Source: Clitoria ternatea (Eukaryota; Streptophyta; Magnoliopsida; Fabales; Fabaceae). From it: a stretch of 64,000 nt of DNA. This document shows, one piece after another, positions 35,101 to 47,617 of this stretch; the first letter of the stretch is position 1; each line of letters starts with the position of its first letter. The translations under genes and the position numbers were made by a program. The stretch is from NCBI GenBank assembly GCA_037962975.1, contig CM075670.1:150788501-150852500 (forward strand), read 5' to 3'. The notes below the pieces were generated by a model. It was not told the origin of the DNA, did not search any database, and worked only from the letters and a program-made list of their open reading frames with translations.

Positions 35101-36543
35101 AGTATGACTTTGGGGACTTTGAAGATAACCAATGATTTCCTGAAACTGTTAGGTGAAAGACAGAAAGAAGATTTGCCATTACAAGAGTTGAAAGAATTAC
35201 AGGCGAATGGCAAAGATATGGGAGTACAAGAAGGATCAGATGGAATTTGGAGGATCAGGAATAGAATTTGTGTACCAGATGATGTTGATCTAAGAAGGAC
35301 GATTCTAGAAGAAGCGCATAAAAGTATGTTGAGCATTCATCCTGGATCAACTAAGATGTATCAAGATCTGAGGAAAAGCTTTTGGTGGCCAAGGATGAAG
35401 AAAGAGATAGTTGAATATGTGTCTTCATGTTTGGTGTGTCAAAAAGCCAAGGTAGAACACCAGAAGCCATCTGGTGAACTACAACCATTAGAGATTCCTG
35501 TCTGGAAATGGGATGACATCTCAATGGACTTTGTGTCAGGGTTACCAAGAACACGTTCAGGGAATGATGCAATCTGGGTTATTGTAGACAGATTGACAAA
35601 GTCTGCTCACTTCCTCCCAATGAATATGAAGAACTCTTTACAAAAATTGGCACAGTTATATGTGAAGGAGATCGTAAGACTACATGGTGTACCATCTAGT
35701 ATTGTGTCAGATAGAGATCCAAGATTCACTTCCCGATTCTGGGGAAGCTTGCATCAAGAATTGGGTTCAAAGCTTCGATTGAGTTCAGCTTATCATCCCC
35801 AAACAGATGGACAGTCAGAGCGTACCATACAAAGTTTGGAAGACTTACTGCGATCTTGTGTGATTGAACATGGTGGTAGTTGGGAGCAGTTTCTTCCATT
35901 GATTGAATTCACGTATAATAATAGCTACCACAGCAGTATTGGTATGGCTCCATTCGAAGCATTGTATGGTAGGAAGTGTCGAACGCCACTTTGTTGGTTA
36001 GAAACTAGTGAAAGTTTGGCGTTAGGACCTGAAATTGTACAGCAGACTACTGAACAGATAGAAATGATCAGAGAAAAGATGAAGGCATCTCAGGACAGAC
36101 AGAAGCAGTATTATGATAAGAGGAGGAAACCACTTGAATTCCAAGTCGGTGAGCATGTATTTTTGAAGGTTTCACCTCACAAAGGGATTGGCCGAGCCTT
36201 GAAGAGTAGGAAATTGAGTCCGAGGTTCATTGGACCATATGAGATCCTAAAGAGGGTTGGTACAGTGGCATATCAGATTGCACTTCCTCCTCACCTGGCA
36301 AATCTGCACAATGTATTTCATGTATCACAGCTGAGGAAGTACGTGCAAGATCCAAACCACGTGATTGCTGCCGATGATATTGAAGTTAGAGAAAATTTGA
36401 CCATCTCCACAGAACCTACACAGATCCTAGAAAGATCGAATAAACGCTTGAGGAACAAGGATGTACCACTGGTAAAAGTTGCATGGAAACAAGGAACTGA
36501 TGTAACTCTGACTTGGGAGCGTGAAGATGCTATGAGAACATAG
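32152..36543 (+). pseudogene. Tekay-type gag-pol, single frame with two internal stops
   Basis: One frame of 1,464 codons starting MARNNNNNNNDMAAAF and interrupted by stops only at 33325-33327 and 33610-33612. Gag: capsid core (FLKRKPSQFKGG, AENWWIHAR, FLEKYFPASVKSRKELEFMELKQGSM), then zinc knuckles CLKCGGNHHVRDC and CFRCNQKGHISPNC (32930-33030). Protease: LFDSGATHSF (33268). RT: LVKKKDGSMRLCVDYRQLNK (33898), FIDDILIYSK (34230). RNase H: YCDASKMGLGCVLMQ (34670), KANVVADALSRK (34974). Integrase: an HHCC domain ending CLVCQKAK (35430), core D in MDFVSGLP (35524), SDRDPRF (35707) and E in GQSERTIQ (35810), then a GPYEIL motif (36229). The chromodomain is cut short by a stop at 36541 (MRT-stop-YPGLF). 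RT and integrase catalytic residues are intact. Confidence 0.93.
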
Positions 36544-36596
36544 TATCCCGGTTTGTTTCACTGAGGAGCGCGTTAAATTTCGAGGACGAAATTTCT

Positions 36597-36612
36597 ATTA
36601 GGGTGGGAGAAT
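36597..36612 (+). other. Polypurine tract of the Tekay-type element
   Basis: attagggtgggagaat abuts the 3' LTR start TGTAACATCC at 36613. Confidence 0.85.
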
Positions 36613-39600
36613 TGTAACATCCTGCTTTTAATAATAGCTCTATTTTGTAATTTATGAAGCATGGAAGGCTTGTAAGTGTTGATTAATGAATAAAGCACTC
36701 TATGGACGGCTTTTAATGCTCCAAAAGTTTCATTTTTAGGTATAATTCTATAACTTATATAGATCCCTATTAATGAGGCCCAAATTCCGAGTGAAAATAC
36801 CTTAGAAAGAACTGTCCGAGTGAGAAAGAGAGGCTGTTCCGAGTGAAAACTGCAAATTCCGAGTGACCAAGAGGAATTCCGAGTGGAAAATGGAAATACC
36901 GAGTGCAAAATGGTGTTTTCCGAGTGGAACATGGTCAGGAGGACTTATTCCGAGTGAGATATTGTCTCACAGACTCACTGCTGAGTCAAGCATGTCAGAA
37001 AGACTCAATTCCGAGTCAAATATTGTCCAATGACTCAATTCTGAGTCATACATTGCTAGGCATTTCTATCTATGAATAAAATTTACCCAAAAGCTTCACT
37101 TCCGAGAGGAAAGACTTATAAATTCTGAGTGAAGGTTGTGTTTGCTGAGTGGAATATGGCCGAGTGAGCTTATTCCGAGTGAAATTCCTGCACCCGAGAC
37201 ACTTATGTGTGAAGTGGAACTGATAGAACCACTTCTGGGTGAGAGAATCCGAGTGACTCACCTTGGGATGACTCACTGCCGAGTTAAATTACTTAGAAAA
37301 ACTCGTTTCCGAGTCAAATGCCATCAAATGACTCATTTCCGAGTCAATTACTCCTGAATAACTCGTTTCCGAGTCAAACACCACAGAAAGACTCATTTCT
37401 GAGTCAAGTGTCTTCCAGAGGCTCATTTCCGAGTCGATCTTGATCAGACATTGCAATTCCGAATGAAGAATCACTGAGTGCCTTCATTTTGAGTGAATTA
37501 CATAGAAAAATTGCATTTCTGAGTGGCAAAATTCCGACTGGGGACACACGGTTTATTAATACTCAGATGTGTCAGTCTCTGGGATGAAACTCTGAGTGGA
37601 AAATCAATAGAGTGATGGGTCGGTTTTAGTGTAATTGCCGAGTGGAAGGCTAGCAAGAGATGACTCGGAATTGGAAAGATATACCCGAGTGAAAGTCTAA
37701 TTGAGATGACTCGGTTTTAGGAGAATATACCGACTGAGTCACCTCCAAGGAAGAGAAATCAGACCAACTGTTTAATGAGGAATCAATTCCGAGTGAGTAA
37801 TAAGTAAAGACTCGGTTTTAGGATGTTCTACCGAGTGGATTGAGCTGTTTAAGTGAAAACCGAGTGAATGAAAAGATCGGTTTTGGCTCAAGCGAGTCGG
37901 TATGCGCTTGAGCGAAACCCCTCTGTCAGTGCATCGTATGGGACTCGCTCAAGCGAGTCGGTATCCGCTTTAGCGAGAGGGACTCGGATTTCCCTCTCTT
38001 CACAATACCGACCACTACCAGTCGGTATATACATGAACCGAGTGGAATTCCAGTCGGCCAAGAGGCTGACCGAGTGAAATTTCACTCGGAATTCACTGCC
38101 AGATCGACGTTGACTTCTGTTTTGTCCCTTCATGCATTTTTTTAATAAATCATCTTCCATTATGCGCACTCCAGTGGGTGGGCTACAGAAGTGGAGCTTG
38201 CTTTCAACCTAAACCACTCTTAATTCCCACTAAAAGCCCACTAGAAACCCACTTATGGAAAGTTGTCTCCCACCTTGCATTATTAAACATACCACTGATT
38301 CTGAAACTCCCAATTACTCTTCTCCATCAACACACCTTCGATCTAAACCAGGACAGCCAGGGGACCTCTTTTCCAGTCAGCTAAAAGTCTTCAAACCAAG
38401 TAAGAGGGGACAGGGTTGTGAATATTTGTGAAATGGGTAGAAGTGTATGCTGTTCTAGGATTCCAGAATTAACTTCGTAAATTGTTGCTCATTTTTGAAA
38501 TTGAAAACGTGTGAATTTGACTCTGACTTCTTCATGAAAGTTGTAGATCTTTTTGATATCTGAATTTTGAGACCTGAATCAAGTAATTTGAATAAGTATA
38601 GCAAAAGCTATAGCCAAAATATTACAGCTTGTTCGTGTGGAAAGTTTATCCTTTGTTTTGTATATATATTGATTTACTGGGAATTGTACGTGCATAATCA
38701 GCCCTTTATGTCTTCATGAAAGTTGTAGATATATATGTTGTGGATCTTTAGAAAGTGGTTTCACATTAAAATAATTTTTTCAGCTCAAGTTATGCTCATA
38801 ATACTGAAGTATGTACAAGCTGTAAATCTGTGAACTTGAAATCCGTATATTATTTTTAAAACTGGGAATTTTGTGGTAAGAATTAGTGATCAGTGTCTTT
38901 ATGAAAGTTGTAAATCTTTTTGTTATGTGAATTTTGAGACCTGAATCGATTGATTTGAGTATGTGTAGCAAAAGTTATAGCCAAAATACTACTGTATGTC
39001 CGAGTGAAAGATTTGCTTCATGTTTAGTGTATATTTTGATATGCTGGGAATTATACATGCATAATCAGCCTTGGATGTCTGCATGAAAGTTGTAGATAAT
39101 TAAGTTGTGGATTTTTAGAAAGTGGTTTCACATCAAAATAATTTTTGTAGCTCAAGTTATGTGCAAATTACTGAAGTATGTGCAAGCTGAAATTCTGAAA
39201 TTCTGAAATTTTGAAATCCGAATCTTGTTTTTAAAAACTGGGAAGTTTGTGGTGAGAATTAGGGGTTGGTGTCTTCATAGAAATTGTAGATATGTGTGTT
39301 AAGAATAATTTAGAATTGGTTTCATGTCAAAATCACGTTTGTAACTCCAAATACGTTCTAAATACTAATCTGTGTACATTTTGGAAAACTTATCTTGAGG
39401 CAGTATGGTATTTTATGAATAAGTGGTATTTCTGATTGGAATCTGAAACTGTGTTCTTCATGAAAGTTGTAGATAATTGTAGTATTGAGCTATAGAAAGT
39501 GGAATCATCTAAAAAGGAGTTGATTTGCCCATGATATGACTGTTTTTCTAATGTATGTTGCTGTTGGGGATGCTGAAAGTCACTTAAAAAGGCTATTTTG

Positions 39601-40623
39601 AAAGAAAATGATATTTTCTCTATGGATAAAGATTATTTATTAAATTCTTGAGTGATTATGAATTATTATAAATGTTGTTGAGTATCACACAGTTTGTATA
39701 TTGTGATGGTGAATAATTATGAATAACATAATTAATATATATGTACATGAATGCCTTGTGGTTACTGACATATGTGGTTGAAACAGTAAATCCATGATTT
39801 TGTGAAATATTTATGTGTATTGTGTCCCTTGAGGACTTGTATTATCCAAGAGGTTTTGGAAATGTGGATATCATGGTATGTTAAAAGAATTAAAGGCATT
39901 CATGCATCATAAGCATTCGGACGCACCATGGAATTTAGGGGTTCCATGATTGCCTACCCTGGTGGGGGGTTACTCTATGATGAGTTAAGCCCTATTTTGT
40001 TGTGTGCCATGGAGTGTAGGGATTCATGGTTTATGCAAAAGTCCTACTTATGATATTGTGTACTTCGGTACTTAAGCGCCATGAAGTATAGGGATTCATG
40101 GTATATGCTAAAGCCCTATTTGTGTCTCTATGAGACTTTTACTGCAGTATTCCCACCAAACCAAATGGATCCAACATGACATCATTTAACTAATTGAAGA
40201 ATTATTAAATGGACTTGTTTGGCATATTCATCATATCATTATGAGTTGTTGATTGTGTTTGTGCAATTTTATCTATTTTATATTTATTCTATATTCTATC
40301 TCACTCTTACATTAATTTTTACAGTGAATGACACGCAGAATGCAGAGTGATGCCATGATGGATGTCTATTTGAATTACTACCTGAACTTTGATTTTATGG
40401 GTTGTAATAAATATAATATGTCATGTACCATTATCTTCTCAATCGTTTCCGCTACTTAAATATTTTCTTGAATTTAATTATTCACGACTAGTATGTATGA
40501 TAATTTTTCCGCTGTTATTAATTGTTACATAAACTCTGAATTAAATTGATGAATTTTAAAATGATCTTTCGAAAAAGCGAAAAATTTACTCGAAAATTTT
40601 AATCAACGTTTCGGGGCGTTACA
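36613..40623 (+). repeat. 3' LTR of the plus-strand Tekay-type element (4,011 bp)
   Basis: It has the same length as the 5' LTR and only scattered substitutions. It keeps the CCGAGT block, inverted repeat and 185-bp array. It is followed at once by the TSD aggcg and by the resumed CACTA transposase frame (RRMFHDVEDARHL). Confidence 0.93.
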
Positions 40624-43063
40624 AGGCGCATGTTTCATGATGTAGAAGATGCAAGACACTTGACATGGCATGCTGATGAAAGGATTAGGGACGAGAAACT
40701 TAGGCATCCTGTAGATTCTCCTCAATGGAGAAAAATTGATGATGAATACCTAGAATTTGGAAATGAACAAAGAAATCTACGACTTGCATTGTCAACTGAT
40801 GGAATTAATCCATATAGAGTTCAAAGCAGCACCCATAGTACATGGCCTGTGATTTTGATGATTTATAACCTACCTCCAGGGTTATGTATGAAGCGAAAAT
40901 ATTTAATGCTCTCGATGCTAATTTCTGGACCTAAACAACCTGGAAATGATATTGATGTGTATCTAGCCCCTTTAGTAGAAATTTAAAAATGTTATGGGAC
41001 CATGGTGTTGAGGTGTACGATGAATATCGAGGTGAGAGTTTTACTCTACGAGCTATGTTGTTTGGCACAATCAATGATTTTCTTGCCAATGGCAATCTAT
41101 CTAGGTATAGCATAAAAGGCCAATGTGGATGTCCTATATGTGAAGAAGATACAGATTACATCCGACTGAGTCATTGTATAAAGAATGTGTTTCTTGGACA
41201 CCGTAGATTCTTGCCATTGGGACATCATTACAGGGGATGGAGAAAGGCATTTAATGGCAATACAGAAGAACGTAGTGCCCCTTCATTCTTAACAGGTGAT
41301 CAAGTATTTGACAAAGTGAAAGATTTACATACTAATTTTGGTAAACCTTTTGCCAACAACCTTCCTACCGGTGGGTGGAAGAAAAAGTCTATATTGTTTG
41401 ACTTGCCTTATTGGAAATGATTATATGTGAGACATTTTCTTGATGTAATGCATATTGAAAAGAATGTTTAAGAAAGTATCATTGGTACACTGCTAAACAT
41501 TCCAGGAAAGACCAAAGATGGCATCAAAGCAAGACTTGACATGGCATGTATGGGAATAAGAAAAGAATTGAGGCCACAAAAAAAGGGAAAGCGGACGTAT
41601 GTAGCCCCAGCAGCATATACACTATCTCGAAAGGAGAAAATAACAATTCTCAGATTTCTTAGTGCAGTCAAAGTTCCAGAAGGGTACTCTTCAAACGTCA
41701 AGAGTCTTGTATCAATGAAGGATCTCAAGTTAAGAGGTCTAAAATCCCATGATTGTTATGTTCTTATAGAGAGTTTGATCCCGATAGCTATACGCTCGAT
41801 TTTGTTTGAAAAGGTTCGTGGTACAATAACAAAGTTATGTTTCTTCTTCAAGGCGATTTGTAGCAAGGTGATTGACCCTGGGAGATTACCAGCTCTACAG
41901 AATAAAATTATTACAACATTATGTGAGTTAAAAATGTATTTTACACCCTCTTTTTTTGATGTCATGATTCATCTAACTGTTCATTTGGTTAGAGAGACAC
42001 AATTATGCGGCCCAGCTTACATGAGATGGATGTATCCCATTAAACGTTACATGAAGATTTTGAAAGGATATATGAAGAATCAAAGTTGGCCAGAAGGTTG
42101 TATTGTTGAACGATATATAATTGAGGAGGCAGTTGAGTTTTGTACATCTTACTTGTCTAATGTGGAGTTCATAGGAGTACCAAGATCTCGTCACACAGGA
42201 AGGTTAAATGGCCATGGTTTGACTGGTGCACAAATCATAGATGTTCCTATAACAAAATGGGAACAAGCATATTTATATGTTCTGCATAACACTACAGAGG
42301 TTGATCCATATGTTGAAATACACAAGGAGATTCTCAAATCTAGGTATCCAAGCAGGAATGAAAATTGGATATTAAAACAACATAATCAAACCTTTGTACC
42401 ATGGTTTAAAGATCATATTTCTATGGAATTGGGAGAAGGAGATGCTTCAGTGTCAGAGAGAATCAATGGATATCTAAAGGACCTAAAATACATGCTTTTT
42501 CATATAGTTCTTACATGATTAATGGATACACATTTTATACAAAGGAGAATGATGAACGGAGTACACAACAAAATAGTGGCGTGAGCCTTGTTGCTCAAGC
42601 ATTGCATATCTCAAGTGCTAAAGACAAAAATCCAATATATGCAAGTATGTCATACTTTGGGGTTATTGAACACATATCAGAGTTGAATTATGTAATGTTT
42701 AAAGAGATTGTCTTTTGTTGTAAGTGGGTTGACAATAACCATGGTGTCTAAGCGGATAGATCGGGCTTTATACAAGTTGATCTAAATAAAGAAGGATACA
42801 AAGATGATCAGTTTATTTTGGCATCACAAGCTAAACAGGTGTTCTATGTCCCAGACCTTTTAGACAAAAGTTGTTCAATTGTACTTTTATCAAAGGAAAA
42901 CATGAATAATGATGTTGAGGATAATCCTTTCTTGGGAATGTCACAATCACAAGGTAGTGATCCAATGATAGAAGATAACATGTATTTAAGAAATGATCAT
43001 ACAAATGGAATATGGATAAATATATTGCATCATGGTACAAGGAAAAGGAAGAGACTAACCTAA
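40624..43063 (+). pseudogene. CACTA tnp2-type transposase, 3' part
   Basis: It resumes as RRMFHDVEDARHLTWHADERIRDEKLRHPVDSPQWRKID, then WPVILMIYNLPPGLCMK and a decayed YLAPLVEI. After a stop at 40984 a frame follows with MLFGTINDFLANGNLSRYSIKGQCGCPIC, all tnp2 domain. RHFLDVMHIEKNV lies near 41430 after another stop. The 41541-42518 ORF carries the DUF4218-type region (PALQNKIITTLCELKMYFTPSFFDVMIHLTVHL, GPAYMRWMYPIKRYMK, FCTSYLSNVEFIGVPRSRH). The end shows a DUF4216-like segment (SYFGVIEHISELNYVMFKEIVFCCKWVD, 42640-42735) up to 43063. Domain order matches complete CACTA transposases. Stops and frameshifts show it is dead. Confidence 0.9.
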
Positions 43064-43165
43064 ATGTATATGACTTTTTCATTCATTATGTTCATGTTTA
43101 CTATCTCCATTTATTATATTTATGTAAACATAACTCACTATGTGTATATATGATTTTATAGATCC

Positions 43166-46100
43166 ATGGCTTCTGACACTGAGGATGCAAATAAAGATGC
43201 TGGTAAACAAAGAAAACAGGACGTGGATGTAGCATGATGAAGAACATTATGAAGGCTACAAAAGAAGGACAAAAACTATCGGTAACAACAAATTACTTGC
43301 TCATATTTTTTAAACTTGAAATACACTTACTTTCTTGTCTTGTTTGTAGGTTGGATGGAATCTTAAGGGCCAGCCTATAAATCCCAACAAAGCTAGTTTT
43401 ATGAATTACATTGGCCATGTTACTCGGAATAATGTGCCAATCTCATATGATGAATGGGAAAATGTACCTGATGAAATCAAGAGAACTATTTAGGATTCAG
43501 TGAGGGTAAGCTTATAATGTCTTGGATTTTTGAACATAGCAATCTAACCCCCTAACTTTATTTAATATCCTTTGTTTCTAGCAAGCTTTTGATGTGGGTG
43601 AGGATAGAAGGAAATTTGTACTTTCCAAGGCTGCTCTAGCAGCTAGATCATTTAGGACAAAAGTAAGGAAATGTGCAGTTCATGCAGATGGTGAAGTTAG
43701 TTCAGAAATTCCAGAAAAATATTCTAGAATGATAGATGAGGATGTTTGGAATAATTTTATGAGTCATTGTGAAACTGAAGAATTCAAGGTAATAAAAGTT
43801 ACGTTCCTCTCCATTTATAATTATCCAAATTCAAGATGCCTAGTATTGATGATTTATTAATTTACATTGTGTTTAATAGAGAAAGGTCAATGCAATATAG
43901 ATTTAGAAAAGCCACCAAAGGATATACTATTTTGGAACAAGAGATGATATGTATGACTGATTAGTATTTTATACTTAAATAAGTCTTGTAACCATAAATT
44001 ATATGATAGTACATTACAAATAATGCTTGTAGTTAGCCGAGTCAAGTTCAGATGGGACTACTTCTATACCCCGTCATTTATTATGGAAAGCTGGCCGAGT
44101 TAACAAAAGTGGTGTAATTGATAATGAGAGTGTTCTGAAAGTATGGGAAGAATGCGTAAGTGTCATAATTGACTTGATATATTTTTGTTAAGTTTTGTAT
44201 TCTATTTGAATAATTTACATGTTAATTGGAGGAGAAGCTCTCACAATTTGTACCATCGACTGAATCACAATGTGAATCTCGTGATGATATTCTGGCTAAA
44301 GCCTTGAATGTACCGGAGCACCCTGGCCGTGTTAGGGGTATTGGTTTTGGTGTTTGTCAAAGAGATTTATTTGGACGTCAAAAGCAAACTCATTATAGTA
44401 ACCATGAAGTGGAGCAACTGAAGATACAAATGGAGAAACTAACACAGATTGTTGCACACTTACAAAACACACAAGCACATCCTTCTATGCCAGAAATGGT
44501 GAGACCAGATCCACTTATACCACCCTTTGGGCAACCTAGTAGGATATCAAGTGGAAAAGGTAGTTGCACACCGCTACCAGTTTCGGGAAAACCACCTCCA
44601 TCAAGTGGTAAGGATAGTTGGGCACCAATTTCAATGTCAAACATGCCTAAGGTATATTAACAAACTTATGTATTGTTATCTAAAAATTTTATAGATGTGT
44701 GGCCTTAATGTTTATTAAGAATTATTCTTACTTGATTTTAGGGTGAACATAAATGTTTATTACATTTGTCAACTCCATGGCATCGAATGGTTGCTAAAGG
44801 TAAAGTGTATAATTTGTCGGGGGAGACTCTCCATAATAACACAATATTGAAAAATCATGCAAGGGTGTCAATTGACATAGTGGAAGAAGCTGAACGTGAT
44901 ACTACACTTCCTGTACCTAATGAAAATGATTGTTTGATAACTCTGACTGATGCATTAGGTACTTTTGTGTCTTGGCCTATACATCTTATACAGATACTTA
45001 ATCAGGTACCTTTTAATTGTTATATTTTACTTTGATAGGATTTTTGTTTAGTATAATTTGGCTAATTCATTATATTGACATGGAAATTTTAGACACCAGC
45101 AACATCCAAGAATCAGGGAAAAGACATAAGCCATGTAGCAAAATCAGTAACTTCCCCATTAAAACAATTGTCTCCCAGTCCATTAGTTTCTAGAAATAGT
45201 GCCAAAGCAGTTCCTTTTTGCAAATTTTTAGAGTTTTATGTGAAATCCCATCCAGAGGGGGTCCAATTTTCTCTTCACATGCTTGTTGAAATATTCAATG
45301 TTGAATTTGAAGACCAAATTAGAACTGAATGCATTAAGGAGATTCTTGATCATGATTTGTTAAGTGCTACTAGTATTTGTGTTTATATAAGGTATTTAAT
45401 AATTGAATGACAATTACTTTACTATTGCTTTGCTATTTTTTAAAAAACTTACTTTGGTAATTAGTCGTATTCTATATTTGTATTTACTTTGATTTCAGGT
45501 TTCTTTATGATCAGTACTTGCATGGAAGTTCAACAAGAAAGTTTTCTTTTCTATCTCTATACATGTTGTCTCAATACAACAAAGACCGCCCTTTTCAATA
45601 TATAGTTGATGCTCTTTGTTCATTTCGTGAGCAAGATAAATTGATTATTGCACCATACAATACGGGGAAGGTCATCATAACTTGTTGGAAATAACCTTTC
45701 TTAATGATTTATCTTAACTAATATATACATAATGGAAAAACATACAGGGGACATTGGGTATTGATTGCCATTAACGTGTTGGATGAAATTGTGTATTATT
45801 TGGATAGTCTTCATGGTCATTTCAATGACTACCCAGAAATGAGAGACTTGTTTAATGCGTGAGTATATTATTTATTTAGTAAAAATTTTCATGAGTGTAT
45901 CAAATAATAGAATTTATTAACATATGTTTCTTGTTCTAATAAATTTTGTTAGAGGTATATGTATTTATCGTGCTTTTCGAGGAATCAAGATACCCAAATT
46001 CAAGACCCAAATGAAATGGTGCAAGGTGGAGGTATATGTTTTCATCTTTTACCTTTTATGATTTATCAATCCAAGAAGTGCTTTTAATATTTAATTACAT

Positions 46101-46414
46101 TTTCTATGTGTAGTGCCCTCGTCAAAAGAATAATATAGAATATGGATATTATGTAATGAGGTTCATGAAAGAGATTATGCAAATGAGACAAACGAAGATT
46201 CCAAGGACAGTATGCCTCTAACCTTGCCTAGTGTTATACACTCATTAGAATTTCATTTTCTTAATGTGTATGTGTATGTTAATCTTCATAATTTTTTAAA
46301 TGTTTACAGTAGTAGTATTTTGATGAGTATCAGTGTACCACCTATAACACTGAACAGTTGGATAAAGTAAAGGATGATTGGTCTTCATATGTTTTCAACA
46401 CATTTTTGAATTAG
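43166..46414 (+). pseudogene. CACTA second gene: Transposase_24-like with C-terminal Ulp1-like protease
   Basis: A multi-exon gene; I read exons between GT...AG boundaries. Start ATG 43166 (MASDTEDANKD); a frameshift then leads to GRGCSMMKNIMKATKEGQKLS. Exon 2 has WNLKGQPINPNKASFMNYIGHVTRNNVPISYDEW. Later exons contain DRRKFVLSKAALAARSFRTKVRK (43600), LLWKAGRVNKSG (44080), a coiled-coil-like EVEQLKIQMEKLTQIVAHLQN (44405), and from about 45500 a C48 (Ulp1/SENP-type) peptidase domain. Catalytic His (GHWVLI, 45752-45754) and Asp (YYLDSL, 45803-45805) are visible. At the Cys position, after PRQKNN, the codon at 46141-46143 is Tyr. The gene ends FNTFLN at 46414. It probably served transposition; the protease is expected to be inactive. 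Confidence 0.8.
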
Positions 46415-46544
46415 GTCAACTTTTAAATTTAATAATTTCTTAGTTCCTTTGTTCATATTTCCTACTTTTACCATATATGTATTCATTTACTTATGTTTTT
46501 GTTAATTAGGAAACCAAGTAACTCATCTTTTGCAGTCAAAGTCT

Positions 46545-46740
46545 CTACATGAACAATGCCAGCAGTAGATAGTACCACCATGTTTTTTGGGCTGCACATG
46601 TTATATCAATCTTATCAGAAGTAAATAGTACTTATATTTTTTAGACTGCATATGTTATATGAATCATGCAAACAATTGATATTACTCACTTATTTTTTGG
46701 ATAGCACATGTCGCATGAATCATGCCAGTAGTAGATATAT
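46545..46740 (+). repeat. Three short tandem repeats of about 57 bp
   Basis: Degenerate units contain (g)aatcatgccag.agtagata and ...ttttttgg.ctgcacatgttatat. They lie downstream of the second CACTA gene. 46741-47340 is AT-rich, with no other supported feature. Confidence 0.6.
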
Positions 46741-47341
46741 AGAACTCATACTTAAAATGCTATATTTTGGTGTTAATGCTAACTCCGTGCGTTACTCATT
46801 AGTATTGTTAATTAATGATGGTTGAAAATTCATTACGATACAATGTATGTCTTACTGAAATAATGTTCATTGATCAATTATCATGTGCAAGAATTAAAAT
46901 TATTTAGACTAGAATATACTATAATGACATATATGTATACTTTGGCTTGATCAAATTTATTAGTGGATGTATTCATGTTGCGCTGATAATATTGTTATAT
47001 TTCATTTTTGGGAAATAATTATGGAAATTAGTATATTTTTGTCTTTAATATAGGTATATGATACTGTAACCATTAGTTCATGAATTATGTTTTTGGTATC
47101 ACTTGTGCTACAATGTTCATTGGTAATTATTATATGCAGGAATTAGTATGAATTAGTATTGTAGTGTGTAATATAGGTACATAAAACTAAACCAATTTTA
47201 AAAAATTGTTAGTTGGTGTTTTAATTTTCTTTAGGTATTCATATTGCTATATCAATAGTTCTGAATCTGTTTATTAAAATATTTAATACAGGGGTAGGGG
47301 TTAGTAAACTAAACAAACTGAAATTTAAAAAAAAAAAACCA

Positions 47342-47600
47342 AACTATTGTCAGCGGTTCCGCACTACAACCGCTGACATTGTTTGACTATTGTCAGCGGT
47401 TCTGAAGTACAACCGCTGACATTGTTTGACTATTGTCAGGGGTTCCAAAGTACAACCGCTGACATTGCTTGACTATTGTCAGCGGTTCCGCACCATAACC
47501 GCTGACAATACATAGATAATGTTAGCGGTTTAAACACTGATGTTGTTTTTAGTGCTATTATCAGCGCCTTTATTGTTAGCACTTCTTCCGCTGACAATAG
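47342..47600 (+). repeat. Right subterminal repeats of the CACTA element
   Basis: Four units of about 40-45 bp (from 47342, 47385, 47429 and 47472), each an inverted repeat ttgtcagcggttcc ... aaccgctgaca with a short loop, followed by degenerate copies to the right TIR. Confidence 0.88.
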
Positions 47601-47617
47601 CCTTTTTTGTAGTAGTG

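Larger units (their letters stand above)
27845..40623 (+). mobile_element. Tekay-type chromovirus (Ty3/Gypsy), nearly intact, 12.8 kb
   Basis: Two LTRs of equal length (4,011 bp), a PBS, a gag-pol frame broken only by point stops, a polypurine tract and a perfect TSD aggcg (27840-27844, 40624-40628). The first 240 bases of the LTRs differ at four positions by eye, so the insertion is recent relative to the Athila copy. The Tekay (Del) lineage is inferred from the long LTR, gag-pol wording and chromodomain remnant. Confidence 0.92.
25135..47617 (+). mobile_element. CACTA (En/Spm-type) DNA transposon with a nested Tekay element
   Basis: Ends are CACTACAACAAAA... on the left and, inverted, CACTACTACAAAAA... 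on the right. A 3-bp TSD agt (25132-25134, 47618-47620) interrupts the Athila LTR, whose sequence joins exactly when the element is removed. Subterminal regions carry TTGTCAGCGGTT / AACCGCTGACAA palindromes. Inside are a tnp2-type transposase gene and a second gene ending in a Ulp1-like protease, both decayed. Without the Tekay insert the element is about 9.7 kb. Confidence 0.92.
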
